Of a stretch of 64,000 nt of DNA, positions 23,901-37,673 are shown piece by piece (within the stretch, counting starts at the first letter, position 1; each line of letters starts with the position of its first letter). The notes under the pieces are model-generated. The model saw only the letters and a list, made by a program, of their open reading frames with translations, was not told where the DNA came from and did no database searches. The DNA is taken from the NCBI RefSeq assembly GCF_036417845.1, contig NC_090020.1, forward strand, positions 40,780,425 through 40,844,424, written 5' to 3'. The stretch comes from Apteryx mantelli (lineage: Eukaryota > Chordata > Aves > Apterygiformes > Apterygidae). The position numbers and the translations under genes were made by a program.

Positions 23901-26900
23901 CACACCTCATGAAATACTGTACTAAATACTCTACATTCCTTTCAAAGCTCTTTGAAATCAATGAAAAGGCTCCAGCTGACTATAACCGTAGTTATTTCAA
24001 ACATATGTATTTGCTCCCTGTTAGTAGAGGAAAATTTCAAGAACATAATTTCTTTTTATTTTTCCTTTCTTTTCCTTATGAACATCTAAAGTCCTGATTA
24101 TTTCATGCTGACATCTGAATCATATTTAGTGTATTGAGATTGTAACCAGGAATTTAAGGCTTCAGCTGATAAATGAATATTGCAGGTTAGTTTGTGTACA
24201 GAAGCCAACTTGAGTTGTGCTATTGCCAGAAACAGGACCATGAATTCATGCATGTACAAAACTGAAAAAACACTGATATAATGTTGTGCTTATGCCCTCT
24301 GTAGTGATTTAAGAGGGCTGCCTGCAGGCCTGCATCATCAATCAAGTGTTTGGGACTCAAGGGAATTACCTGAGTGGGTCCCTCTCTCAGCAGAATTTGT
24401 TCTAATAAAATGCAAAACATTCAATAGGAAATTTTCTTTTAAGCATTGGGTTCCTTTACAAATTTGTTCTCTTTGCTTTGTATAATCATATTGGCATTGC
24501 TGTCACTACATTGCTGTATTTTGTGGAGAGTTCACAGTTAACCATGTGTTTCCCAGTTTTAAAATACATTTTATTTCATTTCAGTAAACGCTTGGGTTTT
24601 GTGCTTATTTTCACAAATAAAATCTTAGTAAGTGGTCGGTAAAAAAGTTTGTAAAATTACCCATTATGAAATGCAAAATCTGATACCCATATAGAAAGAA
24701 ATCAAGTGGAGCATCTGCATTCCCATCTCACTAGGAGATATTAAGCACCATGATTAACTTATTTTTCTACATCTAGCCTTTGGCACATATGCACAGTGTA
24801 TGCTCAGGATATATTCCAGCCCCTTTTCCTTGCTCAGTTCCTGCACAGTGGCACAAAGCAACGCAATCACACACAAAGCCTTCAATTCCCCCAGCCAGCA
24901 GCAGCAGCCTGCTAGTGGAGAAGCCAGGCCCTCTGTCATCCTTGTACCAGCCAAGGCTAGAAAGGTGAGGAAGAAATGTGATGCAGCAAAGACAGAGGAG
25001 ATGACTCCACCATCAGGAGAAAGAAGGGAAAAGTACAAAGGCTCAAGAGAAAGCAGAAGAATTTTCATTTTGTGCTCATTAATCATTTAGACAATTATAC
25101 AGATCCACAAGCAAACCCAGAGTGCTGACCACAGCTTTCGTTCTTTGCATATAACCAGGCATTGCTGTCCAGATTGGTTCTGCCAATGTATTTCCCCATA
25201 AATAATCCATTTCAAGCAAATATCTAGAGATACTATATGGGTTGTTCTCCACTACCTTTTTTGTATATCCCTGCTGCATAAAGAGATTGTGATTGACAAA
25301 ATAACAGGCTGATATAAAACAAGCAGAAATTTCACCTCATAAATCACTAAGGAAAGAAAAGAGATTATCAAACAACTAAATAATGCAACCCACAGCAAAA
25401 TATACCAGTAAATCATACAAACCAGGGTAAATTAGATAACACTGTCCATATACAATTACACTGGTTGGCTCCCACAACAGCCTTTAAATGTGACACGTTA
25501 TTTGACATGCATGCAATTAGGCCTTAAAATCAATTTTTTTTCTATTCCTTTTAAAATAAAAAATGTACTGTTTCCAAATTAAATGCTACCTTTTAATTCA
25601 AGATGGAGAAAAATTAGTTTCAGGTTAGCAGCGCCATCAGCAGTATAAGGCAAACCAATAAGAGCTGGTTTTCTTGGACACTATGAAAGACCACATCCCA
25701 GGGAAACATCATTACTGCACAATATTTTTGTTCATTTATTACTCCTACTCAATTCTCACATGACCTTTTGTAAAGCCAGGATCTAACAAAAAGCAAAAAT
25801 TCTAATGCCCAGTAATATTGATGATATGGTAAATATCAAAGAGGATTTAGCTTTTTCCAGGTGCCCATGTACTACAATGGAGGGCCACCATCTTGTGTGT
25901 GTGATCCCAAGTGCAGAAGGAACAACCTGGTACAGTGGGGAGCAAAGGACTGGGAGGAAGGGCACTGCAGACGTGATGCTTGAGGCTATACGAATCACTT
26001 AAGTATTCTACTGCTGTTCTTTCATTAGGGAATTAGGAATAACAGTGCTTCCTTATCCAGCTCAGAAAAGCATTAGAAGCAGTAACTAATTTCTGTGAAA
26101 GACTGAACATTGAGGCCCCTAGAAGCGTGTTCAGTGTTACTCTATCACTGGTTGAAAATTGCTAGCCTGAGTCCCAGCCTCCTTGCACTTTTTGGCTATT
26201 CACTGGAACCTGGGGATATTAAATGGCTCCAAGTTCTGGTCTGACAGTTGGGGCAACATGAAGCAGCCAAAAGTTTACAGAGGAACACAGATGCAAGCAA
26301 ATGATTTAGATTTCTCTCTCTGCCAGCCTTTGGCTTTTTCTTACTTCTACATGTTCTCTCTCTTTAACCCCTCTTAAGTCTCCCCAAGTCCACAGTCTAC
26401 TGTATGACTCTCCCAAACTGCTTATTTCCCTCCTGGTAATGGTAACGCTCACCTGTTCCTCCTTCTGGTGATTCCACTTCTGCCATGACTGCTGCGATGC
26501 TCTCTGCTTAGACACCCTCCTGAGAAGTGCAGGAGAGACAGATGTTGTGCTTGCAGTAGAAAGGAGCTGACAGTAGCACGGGCAGCTGAGAAACACGCAA
26601 CAGCCAGGGATCTGCAGAGCAGTAGCTCCTGCCCAGTCACCAGAACCCAGGGCAGCATAAAGGCCCTGAGTTTCCTGAGCTGCAAGGGGCAATAAAATCT
26701 CTGTAGAATTTATGTTCCTTGGCATGGGGCCCCACAAGGGCTAGACATAGGGCACGGCCATGCTGTGCAGCAAGGTGTGGTATACAGAAGCTTCAGCTAG
26801 TTCTAAGCAAGCTTCACTTGATGCTACCTTGTGATGCCTTCACTAAGATGGACTTGCTGCTTAACTCCGGAAAAGAAAGGTAGTTTTTGCCTCAAGTTCT

Positions 26901-29900
26901 GCAGCTGTCTTCTGTTTTCCACATTTTTTTGTCACCTTTCCTTCTAGCAGTCTTTAAAAGTTAGTATCTTCCTGCTGGGTTCTCACTCTTTATCCAAAGT
27001 AGGCTGTCTTGATATACTGACAGTCCTGACAATTCAAGAATTCCAGCTGAATCACTACTGCATGCCCAACACCTTTCTCTCTCCTCCATGTGTTTGGCAA
27101 AGAAAATTAATCACAAATATTTTCCTCCAAAAATACATATTTTCCTTATACTTCAAGAATTATACTTCATGAAGATCAGTTGCAAGGTAACTTGCATAAT
27201 TCCTGTGAATTTTCCTGTAGAGAAAAAAATGCTAGGAAATACATGCTGATCATAGCTTTTAAATAAGCAAGTGATTAAAAAGAAAATTATGTTCTCTAAA
27301 AAAATCTAAACTGATATTAAAACAGGATTATTTAGCCTGATGCTTTTATCCCTTCTTTCCCCTCACTGTCTATCTATTGTCCACACATTTTAAAAAAAGC
27401 AACAACAAAGTACTTCACAATTTCCATGCAAATTCTTTTCCAGGTCATCATGATTTTTTTTGCCCATTTGAAGAATCAAATATAGTTTATTACACTGCAC
27501 ATCAAGAGGGAAAGCCTTGAGAAGTGAGAGAGCTGTACATGGTAGAATGCCAGGGAAAGGACAAACATTACATGTAAATCAAAACAGTGTTTGCTGCCAC
27601 CGCACTATTCATTTCCCTTCTGCTTCTCTCTTGCCTCTAAATGCTCCTGTTGGAGCAGAGATTGATTGCCTTTTATGCTAAAGTGCACAGTTCTTGCTTA
27701 ATGAACACTAATGGAATAAATGTGAACAATATATGAGAACTCTTCACTCTTTTATTCACGTATAGGACATGAAACCTCTGGAAATAATAATCACTAAAAC
27801 AAACATTTCTGCAGTGATAGCGGTTATCAGGGTCATACTTTACGAAGACAGGGTTTCACAACTAGGTTCCACCGTGACTGCTTCTGTGGATAATCATACT
27901 GGCACCAATGCTAGAATGTTGGATCAGGCCGAAAGATAATATGAACTCTGATAACGAGTGCTAAATCAATTTATCACCTTTTTATACCTATTCTTTAATT
28001 CTACATGTGTTTAAGAAATTATTACCTTCTTAGTAAAAATTCATTTTGTACTTGATATTTTCATTTCATTCTGTGGACTTGATATGCAAAGGGAAGTTCA
28101 AATTTCATGGCATGTCATTCTTGACTCATAACGGATGCAAACACATGCTGCTCTAAGTTACTTCCCCAGAAAATCAGATAGAGAGCATGCCACCCTTTGT
28201 GGCATGATGTTGAGAGCAACACAAGATCTAATCAATACATGAAAAGGAAGAATAGTTCTTGTTTTATATGATACATCCTCTTCTGAGTTTTCTGTGCAGT
28301 GAGCCCTATGGGATGAATCCCTGCGTCTCCATCTTGTACATTGTGTTTTATATATGCTATTTTTCATGTAATGGTTTTCTGATCGGATGGACAAGCAGGA
28401 TCAAACAATAGTTTAAGTGAATCAAATTCAGCACCAACTATAAAAGGTAGAGCAGACTTCATAGTCCCTAAGCAGAGCCGCACACACACACAATCCGTAA
28501 CATTGCTCTTCTCAAGTCTTTCATATTTTTTCCCTAAGTTTCTTTGTGATCGCTAGAAAAACCTGCTTGTTAGGTTGGTGGTCAGCAAATGACTTCTTCA
28601 GATTGCACAGCCTTTCATTATGGCATGGTAACTAAGTCAACTTTTTTCTTTCACTGAGCTTGGTTTGCCTTGTTCCTGTGCTTTATGAAACTATAAAGCC
28701 CTGTAGGGTAGAAACTGCCCAGCTTTTAGTTTTGCTTTATGTAGTACACTGATTTCTGCCTGGATTTTCCTGCCACAGCTGCACAAGATTAAAAATACAA
28801 TTTTTTTCTTCAACTGACCATTTTTCCTGAAAACAGAGGGGAAAATTCAGTCTCACTAGTTTTTGCTTCCTTTCTTTTTGAGACCTGCCCATTCCAAAAA
28901 CATGCAAATGCAAACCATGCTTTAGTAAAGGAAATAAAGGCATCAAACATGCCTGTACTAATAGCAGGGGCATGATGAGAAAGAGCATCTTCCCAAATTG
29001 CCTGTTGTAGTGAAAGGGCTTTGATGCAGAGAATAGAAGAAAGACACAGCTGCTCAGCCTAAGGCCTCACTAGGTGTGCTAACTTCAAATTTTTAGTTTT
29101 GCAAGGGACAACATAGACAGGAGTCTGGGAAGCACTATTTCCCATGTTATGGAAAAATTTCCATGTGTCCTTGTGCATTCTAACTCAGAGGCAGTACTTG
29201 ACAAATTTTATTTTCTTCCTCATCTTTACTACCTCCCCACTTGCAGATGATAAAATAAATGGATTAGGGGACATAATTAGGTAAAGCAAGGAGCTGACTT
29301 GACCAGCAGCAGCGTTACTGCCAGAGCTGTAGTGAGAAGCCAAATCTCAAGCTTTGCAGTTCATCTTATCACCCCACCAGGCCAGGCAGCCCCTGTTGTT
29401 GCATTCACAGGGTGGCCGGACACCATACAGGCTGGTTAACCAAAGGCAACCGGTTTGTTCCATTTCTTCTGCCTTCTTACACTGTCACCCCTTCTTAGCA
29501 CTTTAGATACGGGACTCTTGAGGGTAGCCTTATGAAAAGGTTCAGAGTATTTCTAAGCAGAGTGGAGCATCTATACTAACTGCGTTGGCACTGACGCTTG
29601 ATCTCATTTTAGCGAAATTAGGGAACAGGCAGGAGTTAGAGGACTATCTTCTCATAACAAGACAACAGCTCCCTCTACTGCTTTTCTAGCAGAAATGAGT
29701 TTCCTGGGAAAATAAGCCTTTTAGGTTGAGGCTGGCACTCTTGGAGACCACGGTGTTTTTTAGAGGGAACACTAAACCCTAAAACTTGGAGGTCTGCAAA
29801 AGGGAAGGTTTGATATCTCTTCTTTTCAGCATGGTTTTGTGGAAGGAAATGATTAGGTCACTTCATGAGCATTTTTTCCCACCAGTGCCCATTGCTACCT

Positions 29901-31252
29901 GGACATGTCATAATCTCCCATTATGTCGTATGAGACAACTGGTCATTTTCCTACCCCTTGCTGCTGCTACCAGTGTGTAGATGGGAAAACACAGTAGGGC
30001 ACTCATCCTGTGTAGGCAGTCCCTTAACTAAGCCAGTGCTGTTGAACAAGTGGGCAGATTTACAGCCCTTATTTATGATGTTAGTCATAAGCCAATGTAA
30101 CATACAATCAATATACAATCAATTTTCATATCTGGAAGCAGACAGAAGGCCAAAACTCAGCAGTCATCTTCCCAACCCTACAATGTAATAGGAATGATTG
30201 TGTGACAGTTCTGCTTATAAAATCATCTTGGTGGATCACTTAAAAGATCAGGTCATCTACTTCATGCATGAGAAAGGACATCTTCCAACAGTAAGGCAAT
30301 TCTAGGCAAGTATGCCTTCCCTGTTGTGACCGCTGCTGCATTTACTTACTGGGTAACACCACTTCTCAGTTTGCCCTCCTTGCTTTGCTATTGTCATTTG
30401 ACAAGTTTATCTGTTTCCAATCTCTGTGAGATCATTTGGTTTCTGCAGTCACGAAACCTGAGGAAAACAATGTAACAGCTCAGATAAGCTCTTGCCAGGT
30501 ATTGAAAATGCATCCACTTCTCACTTTTGCTCCTCGACTTTGCCAAACTGATGGACAGTTGCAGACAGCCTCTGCTATAGAAAGGGTTGTGCTCAGAGAC
30601 TGGCAGGAAGCAATGGGCTGTAATACCAAATTGCAAAAGAACAAAAGCAGAGAGAATCCAAACTCAGATAAAGTAAGAGTTACCATCTTACAAATTATCC
30701 TCATCTTCCTGCCTCCTGGGTTCTACCTGAAATATTGTCTTTTTCCAAGTGATTTATTTAAGCTTGAGGCGCTCATACAACTATAATAAGCATACTTGAA
30801 GGGATAGCCTCATGTGAACAAACATAAGTCAAATGGGCTTGTGAAGACTTGGTGTCAGGACACAGGCAGCAGAACTGAGGAGCTGTTGTGAGGGAAGCTG
30901 TTACTATTCCTTTGCTTTTTTGTAGGTAGTAATGAGAGAGATAAATATATTTTAGCTCAGATCAGCTGTAGTAAATGCTTGTGTCATCATCTGCTAGTCT
31001 TCTCCTAGACACTCAATTTTGTAAAATCCAGCCCCAGGAATACCATGTTCCCCAAACTGATTTCTCTCACAAGTATCGTCTGGACATGCACTAATTATTC
31101 TGGCTAGCAGAAGAAACGAAACCAAGACACAACCATTTTCTCTGCCTAGTTAAACAAGCTGCAGTCCTGCTGTGAGAGAGAAATGGTCTTTTCCAATGAA
31201 TGGATTCTTTTTGTCACAAACAATAAAACCAAGCTGCTCTGAAGGGGGCGGC
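20901..31252. other. Intergenic sequence, no gene recognised
   Basis: AT-rich unique sequence with one MIR-like copy (29233-29350) and minor low-complexity patches such as a short CAGCAGCAG run near 24897. Open frames of up to 143 codons at 24754-25086 and 26306-26737 have overlapping frames on the other strand or in another frame and no recognisable domain. Confidence 0.65.
29233..29350 (-). mobile_element. MIR-like CORE-SINE fragment
   Basis: CCCCACTTGCAGATGATAAA, a diverged middle, then GCCAGAGCTGTAGTGAGAAG and CCAAATCTC follow the reverse-complement MIR order (CCATTTTACAGATGAGGAAA ... GGCAGAGCTGGGATTCGAAC CCAGATCTC). Diverged copy with approximate ends. Confidence 0.45.
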
Positions 31253-31276
31253 GGGGGGGGGGGGGGGGGGGACGGC
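31243..31276 (+). repeat. G-rich tract with a 19-G homopolymer (31253-31271)
   Basis: GGGGG, CGGC, then 19 consecutive G and ACGGCG, inside DNA that is otherwise AT-rich. It has quadruplex-forming potential on the plus strand. Homopolymer length may be an assembly or sequencing artefact. Confidence 0.9.
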
Positions 31277-33398
31277 GTTACTGAGCTCCTTTGTGGCTTT
31301 TGCTAACAGTTTTGGTTTTGCATTTCAAAGTGCTTCCATAAAGGTGACAAATTTGGGTGGCATTTGTCCCTGAAAAAGATTAAAAGGAGAAAAGCAAGGG
31401 TATCTCCAGCAGAGGCCAGTGAATATTTCAAAATAAAACTAATTCTCAAAATATGTGCCAAATGGTATTTCAAAGACCCTTATAGTCTTGTTCCTAGAAA
31501 CCCTATCAACTCACACTCACAGCAATGCAAGCATTCACAGCTGGTATCACCTCTTAATGCCTTCTCATTGTCCATTGTTTCATGGTCTTCTCTGTAGATT
31601 TCTTGCTTTTCCCTCAGTTCTGCTTTGCACTTTCTTTTCTGACACTGAGTTTTGTATTTATCAGCACATAAATAGAACCAGGATTGTAAAAATATTCTAC
31701 TTGGCAACCAGTACTTGGCAGTTCCAATCAATTAGGACTATTAGTCATGACTGGATGAAGAAGGCAGTCTAGGCCTAGGGTGTATAAATGTTCTCAGGGC
31801 CCAAAAATTCTCTTGGCAGCCTGAGCTCCAAGCAATTCAGTCTGTTTAAATTACTCTGTTTTCCAGTATGCCTGTGCTAGTCTAGTGTGGTTTGCCTCAT
31901 ATTTCTAGGGCAAGTGGGACCTTTAGAATCATTTCTGTGATGCTGACAAGGCACCTACTTACCTCAGGATCGAAGGAGTGAAAGGGTGAGAAGCAGGGCT
32001 AGACATCTCTTGGAGAGCAGAAGGGCTTGACAGGTCTCTGGTGAGCACTTTCTGGTGGACAAGCAGTCTGAGTCATACGATGGGAGAACGGCCCAACTGC
32101 CTGTACCTGCACTACGCTTATACTCAATCCTGACAAGAGTAACAAAGGTAATACTTTTAGCTCAACTTTATCTGAGACCCTGCTCAACTTCTGCAGCAAA
32201 GCATGGTCTGGCCCAATCAGGCTCCAGATGAAAAACCCCATAGGAAAAAGAGCAACACAAAGAAATGCTGGTGGCAGTCCAGCTGACAGTTTACCCTCCC
32301 CTCTGACTGATTATTAAACAATTCTTTAGCACTGGTTTTAGGGGGATATAGTGTGTCAGTGCAACTTGTGGTAAATAAATATTAGCTTTTTGCAGAGTTC
32401 TGCTGACATCTAGCTCATGGCTAAATTACAGTCAGGGTAACTTACTGCTTACTTACATGCCTTTTACAGATTCAGCCACAAGAAAAAAATGTATTACCAG
32501 TAAACTGTCTCCTGCCCACAGCTGAGGCAGCACATACATGCATAGCAATACCGTGTTATGTTAGTTCATCTCAGCTATTGCACAGTGCACAGGTAGAGAC
32601 CAGTACCAAAAATAACTACATTTTGAATATCCAGAGTTGTTATATAGGTGGACCAATGCCTTGATTTCACTTGGCAGCAGATGAAGTTTCTCCCAAGTGA
32701 ACTCCCTGACCTGATACCAGCTCTAGTACCCAGTCTGCAGAAATAGTTCTGGGTACTGGAGACTGTGGCAGTGATAGACGCAAGGACAGAACAGCTCAAA
32801 TTCACCAGGCAGCTCAGTGTAGGGTATAGTTTTGAATTTCACATGTACTATGGTCAATGAGAAAAAGAAAGCATTCTTTCCCCCAGTTTTGTCTATACTG
32901 CAGTCAGTGAGTATCCATGCAGCACAGACTGCATACTGCACACGCAGATCTGTGTTTGTTATACACACATATTAATACCTGGTCCTTTCTATCAGATCTT
33001 AAAATGTTAGTTTTGGAAAACCATTCTGCTGGAAACTGTGCTATTGTTCCAGCAGCATTCTTACTATTTTACTGGATAGATGGTTCAGTTGCCGTTCTTG
33101 TGGGCAGATTTGGCTCTGAGCTGTGAGGACAGCCAGCCAAGACCATATCTGATCTTCTCTGCTTGGTCTTGTCATTAAAGGCAGCTCTTCTCCTGTTCTC
33201 CACACTGTTCCTAGAGTTTCCATGTCTTAGCAAGCCCAAGACCAAAATTCTAATCACAGCGTCCAGGCAATTGATTTTACCCATCTATCAGATTAATCTA
33301 AATAGGGACCAATCCTCTTGGATGTTAACTGCAGGCCACCTTATAAGCATCTTCTGTCAAAATTCAGAACCAATTTCTTCACTGGAGTGAGACATTTT

Positions 33399-33437
33399 CC
33401 CAAATCCGCCTCTTGCCCAAATCTGCTTCTTGCCCAA
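33399..33437. repeat. 17-bp imperfect tandem duplication
   Basis: CCCAAATCCGCCTCTTG is followed directly by CCCAAATCTGCTTCTTG (two C/T differences), then the start of a third unit, CCCAA. Confidence 0.9.
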
Positions 33438-36400
33438 CAAGCACACTTTAAATAAACAATTTATTCTTTGGCACTGTAAGACCTATTTGACTTACTCTTA
33501 CTTTCTTCCTAGTGACAAGGAATTCTAATTGTGTTCCTGTATTATGAGTATTCATGTTCTTCCGTAGCCCCTGCTTAAGCTTCACTAAACCCTGGCTTGC
33601 TTACTTGCCCAACAAATACATGGATCTAATTTACCTTTTACAGTAACCAAAACTGAAATTATTGATTACCTGTTCCCTTCAGGACACATTGTTAAACTGT
33701 TTCACCTCCAAACCAGAGAACCTACACAGAGCAGAAAATCCCCCTGAAAATGTAAAAACGTCAATGTTGCATTTGATGACACGTGTGCTTATGAAGCCAC
33801 ATAATTCATCAATTGTTACTACAGAACTCATTCCTAGGGGGATTAGCATTTGCCAATAAATATACCATATGCTGGATTCTGTATGGAGATTTTTTAAGCT
33901 ACCTTACTAAGTCATTAAGGATCTTCCATGACAACTATGACTAAAATGGGCCAAATCCACCAGGGTTCCCTAGACCAGTGAAGCATGTGGGTTAAAGGAT
34001 GAAGTCATGTGTCAGTCGTGTACCAATTCTTCAGTGAGACATTTACAATTAAATAGTTTGCTTGTGACTTGTCTTTCAGAAAGAACTATTGCTCCTCTGT
34101 GAGGACATCAGCTTAACCCTTCCTTCCCTCCAGAAAGAGGGGGAAGGAGAAAGAACACAGAATAAGACGAAGAAGAATTTGAATTGCAATTCATGAATTG
34201 TCACTGAGACAGTTTAGATTCTAACAAGAACTGTGAAAATTTAAGAAGGGTTATTAGCAGTTTCTTGTTACTATCGAAATGTTACTTAACTTCTGTATCA
34301 AAAGACTAAATAAACTGCATAAAACTAACTTTCTGAAGCTGACCTCTTATAGGAAGGCTCGCATGTTCCACTTTCATGTTGCCAGAGGTCTTTTCATTAG
34401 CAGCGTTGCCTGAAACTGTAGTGAGAGAAAATGGGCTTTCCACATACTGTAACAGGAAGCTTTGTGTCACAGCCATAAACATGAGCTCATTCAGGGTCTG
34501 TAACAGACTATACCAGCCAGCTGAGAAAATCTTTTTGCAGATGATGAGAAAACATCAGATTGCTGCTTTGATCTATCCCTGCTGTTGTGTTTGGATACAG
34601 CTATCTTCCTGACTCCCAGTCCAAAATAGTTAAGTATCTTAGTTCTCTTCACTTAGCCACTCCTGTGTTACACCTTGCCAGTAAATGAAATAATAGCTCT
34701 TTAAAACACATAACCTGTGTTTGTACATGTACAGACTCAAAAACTCACACAAAACTGTGTTTGCTTTTGATAAAAAACCCACTACATACAACTGCATGTG
34801 CTGAATAAAAACCTAAAGTTCCTAACTGGAAAAAAATTCTTTGAAGAACTAAGAATACTGGGGGCTAGTCTATAGCACGTGAAAAACTTTGAGGATCTCT
34901 GGAGATAAAAGACATTATTTAATTGTAAAATACTGGGAAAAACTCCCAGTATAGTTGAAAATTAATGACAGAATTCCCATGGACCTCATTAGAAGGAATA
35001 TTTGGCTCATTTGACATAGAACAGATGGCTAAATTTTATAGAGATGGAAACAGTGTAAATCACTAAATAAAAGAAATAGAATATGAAAAGAAATAATGAA
35101 ATAAAAGCAATAATGTTGTATGTTTTCCAGAGCACTCTTAGAAAGGATGCTCAAAATAGGTAAAAGTGTTATGCTTTTGCCTTCGAGGAAAAACTGTGTC
35201 CTCAGTTTAACTTTCTGTTTACACCAACATAGAGATTTCTTAAAGCAAACTGTGCTAGCACTAACACAAAAACCTCCAGCTCACTTCATATTGAGAGATG
35301 AATACACGTATTAGCCCCTAAAAATATATGGCTTTTCTTTACCCATTATGCAGAACTGATGTAAGAACTAGCAGAAACTTAGCAAATCTGAGAAGCAGTA
35401 GAATAATAGAATAGTATGTGCCTGCTCATCTGTTTAAGCTTATTCTTTAAAGTGAAAAAACTTCCAAGACAGCCAAAATCAAGCAATTAACAACCAGGTA
35501 AGACTGTTGGCCTGAAAAATACAGAAATGGCATTCATTTAAATGCTGCAAAAGAAATGGTTCATGAAAGCAGCATATGGAACACCTTTTTCCAAACTAAA
35601 ACTGAAACAGTTGCAATAGCCAACAGGAATTAAGGCGAGAGTCATCTTTTCTGAAAGGAGCAAAATGAGCTATCTGATTAAAAGGAAGATCTTTTCTTTA
35701 CTTTAAAGGACAACTCCGTGCCATGGAAGCTTCTGTGTCTTTCTTTTTCTCTCCTATATTTAAAAAAACCTCTTCATATTAACAGATTTGAATAGATGAA
35801 AACTGTACTGTATCTGTTAACTTGAGTACTGTGCTAGTAGTCTATTCCTCCCACATTCATGGGGCAGACAAATACATTTTCTATGTGTGTTTTGAAATAG
35901 TGAGTAGCTGAGATTCCACATTATCTTGACCATGAAAGAGTGGTTTTGCTCTGAGACATGTCAGGGAAATGATACTGAATCGGCTTTCAGTGAAAAACAG
36001 CATCTGATGGCCCAACCAGGTACAGATAAATAAGACATCAAATTTTTTTTCCTATCAATTAGATAAGAAAGAAACCAGAAAGGAGGTGTCCAACCAGACA
36101 GGTAACTAGCAAATCTTAATTCTTGAGAGCAGAGGATATTAATTAATTTTGGTAGCTGTGAGAAGCCACCTCATCCAGGAAATTAGGATGCCTCTGAGAT
36201 TTGCAGGTCTATTGGCTGAGGCAGGAAGTGAACTGGAATGTTCCTACAATTTGTTCTTGTCCTATTTCTGTTCTCCTAGGAAAACAATCAAGGTTTACCT
36301 TCTCCTAAAATAAAAGAGTTCAAACTAACTTTGCACTTTTGGTAGCAACAGAACTCTCAGAAATTTACAGTTCTCTGTCCTTCTTTGCCCTCTAAAATTT

Positions 36401-37639
36401 CCCAACTGATCAAATGCAGCTAACAGACTACAATGCATATTTGGACTTCCTGATTCTGAGGTAAGATTAGTGTTTAAAGAAATAAGTTAGACTGGCTTCC
36501 TCACAGAGTAAAAGACATATTATGTGTACGTTATATTGTATGTACATTATACACTCTGGTCTGCAAACTGTAATAGCTTATAGTGGCATTTGATGTGTGT
36601 AAATGTAGGCTCATGATCAGATGGTATGTTGACAGCCTGCACATTTAGGTATGCCTCTAGTTCACTGCTATTTTTCACTTAATGCAAGAGATGAGCATAC
36701 CTTTCCAGACAGAATACGACACTTGTCTCAACCTTTTAATATGATTTTCAGTTGCTGGATTTTTTTCCCAGCAGTCGTTGTTACAGCCACTGTACACTGC
36801 CATATCATTATTTTGGCTGATGAAACAGGGAAGGCTTGAGGTTGTAATTCACAGCCTGATCTCACTGCTCTGCAGGTGTCAGGCTGTGGAGCCCAGACAG
36901 AGACCATCTCTACTGCCTTTTCAGTCGTGTTCCAACAAACGCTACTACTGTGATTATAAAACAGAATGCACATGTTTTTCCCTCATATACTGTCCATGTT
37001 AAAATCGACACTATCATTAGTTAACAAGTATTGAAACAGTTAAATATCAGTGTAGGTGTGCCCTTGTTAATAACAACTTTCCTTCCATTTGAAAATGAGA
37101 TCTCTAATATCCATTTAGTTATCTCTTAATAAGGTTGCACTCCAACAAAGCACACAGGCACATGCTTCCGTGTTGATTTAGTCAAACTATAAGTGTATGC
37201 ATAAATATTTCACTAACTTAGAAAAGTTTTTGCCAATGAATCTTCTTGTATTCAGAAATACTTTTTCCTCAGGTGATACACAGTTACTCTTATCTCTCTT
37301 GTCACATGCATTCCCACCCTGAGGAAAACAGAGCAAAGCAGTGACCTCTGATTATTATGCATTTCTATCAGTGTCTCAGAAACTGGCACAATCATACGCT
37401 ACCTCTGTCCTGAGCGCTGCTTGCCACTGGCAGTTCTGTCCTGAAATGTTACACACTCTGTCTCCCTCTGGCGATCAGTGAGGCCACATGGCAGGAAGCA
37501 TCTCTGTGCTGCTGTGGTTTGTCTATAGCTGTAGTTCCTCTGTCGCTTGGGTTCTACAGGCAGGATACAGTTCATTTTACGCTTAATGAATAAATGACTG
37601 AATGCAAGCAATGTCTGCATTCTTCTCTGCAAACCTTAT

Positions 37640-37673
37640 TTTATAACAACTCCATAACAATTTATAACAACTC
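37640..37673. repeat. 21-bp tandem duplication, partial second copy
   Basis: TTATAACAACTCC at 37640-37652 recurs at 37661-37673, separated by ATAACAAT; the period is 21 bp. Confidence 0.9.

Noticed and set aside
24754..25090. Overlapping open frames of about 100 codons on both strands
   Set aside because: Mutual shadows in a stop-poor, CAG-rich patch; no homology recognised.
26306..26737. 143-codon open frame on the minus strand
   Set aside because: No recognisable domain, no splice pattern, and a second overlapping frame on the same strand.
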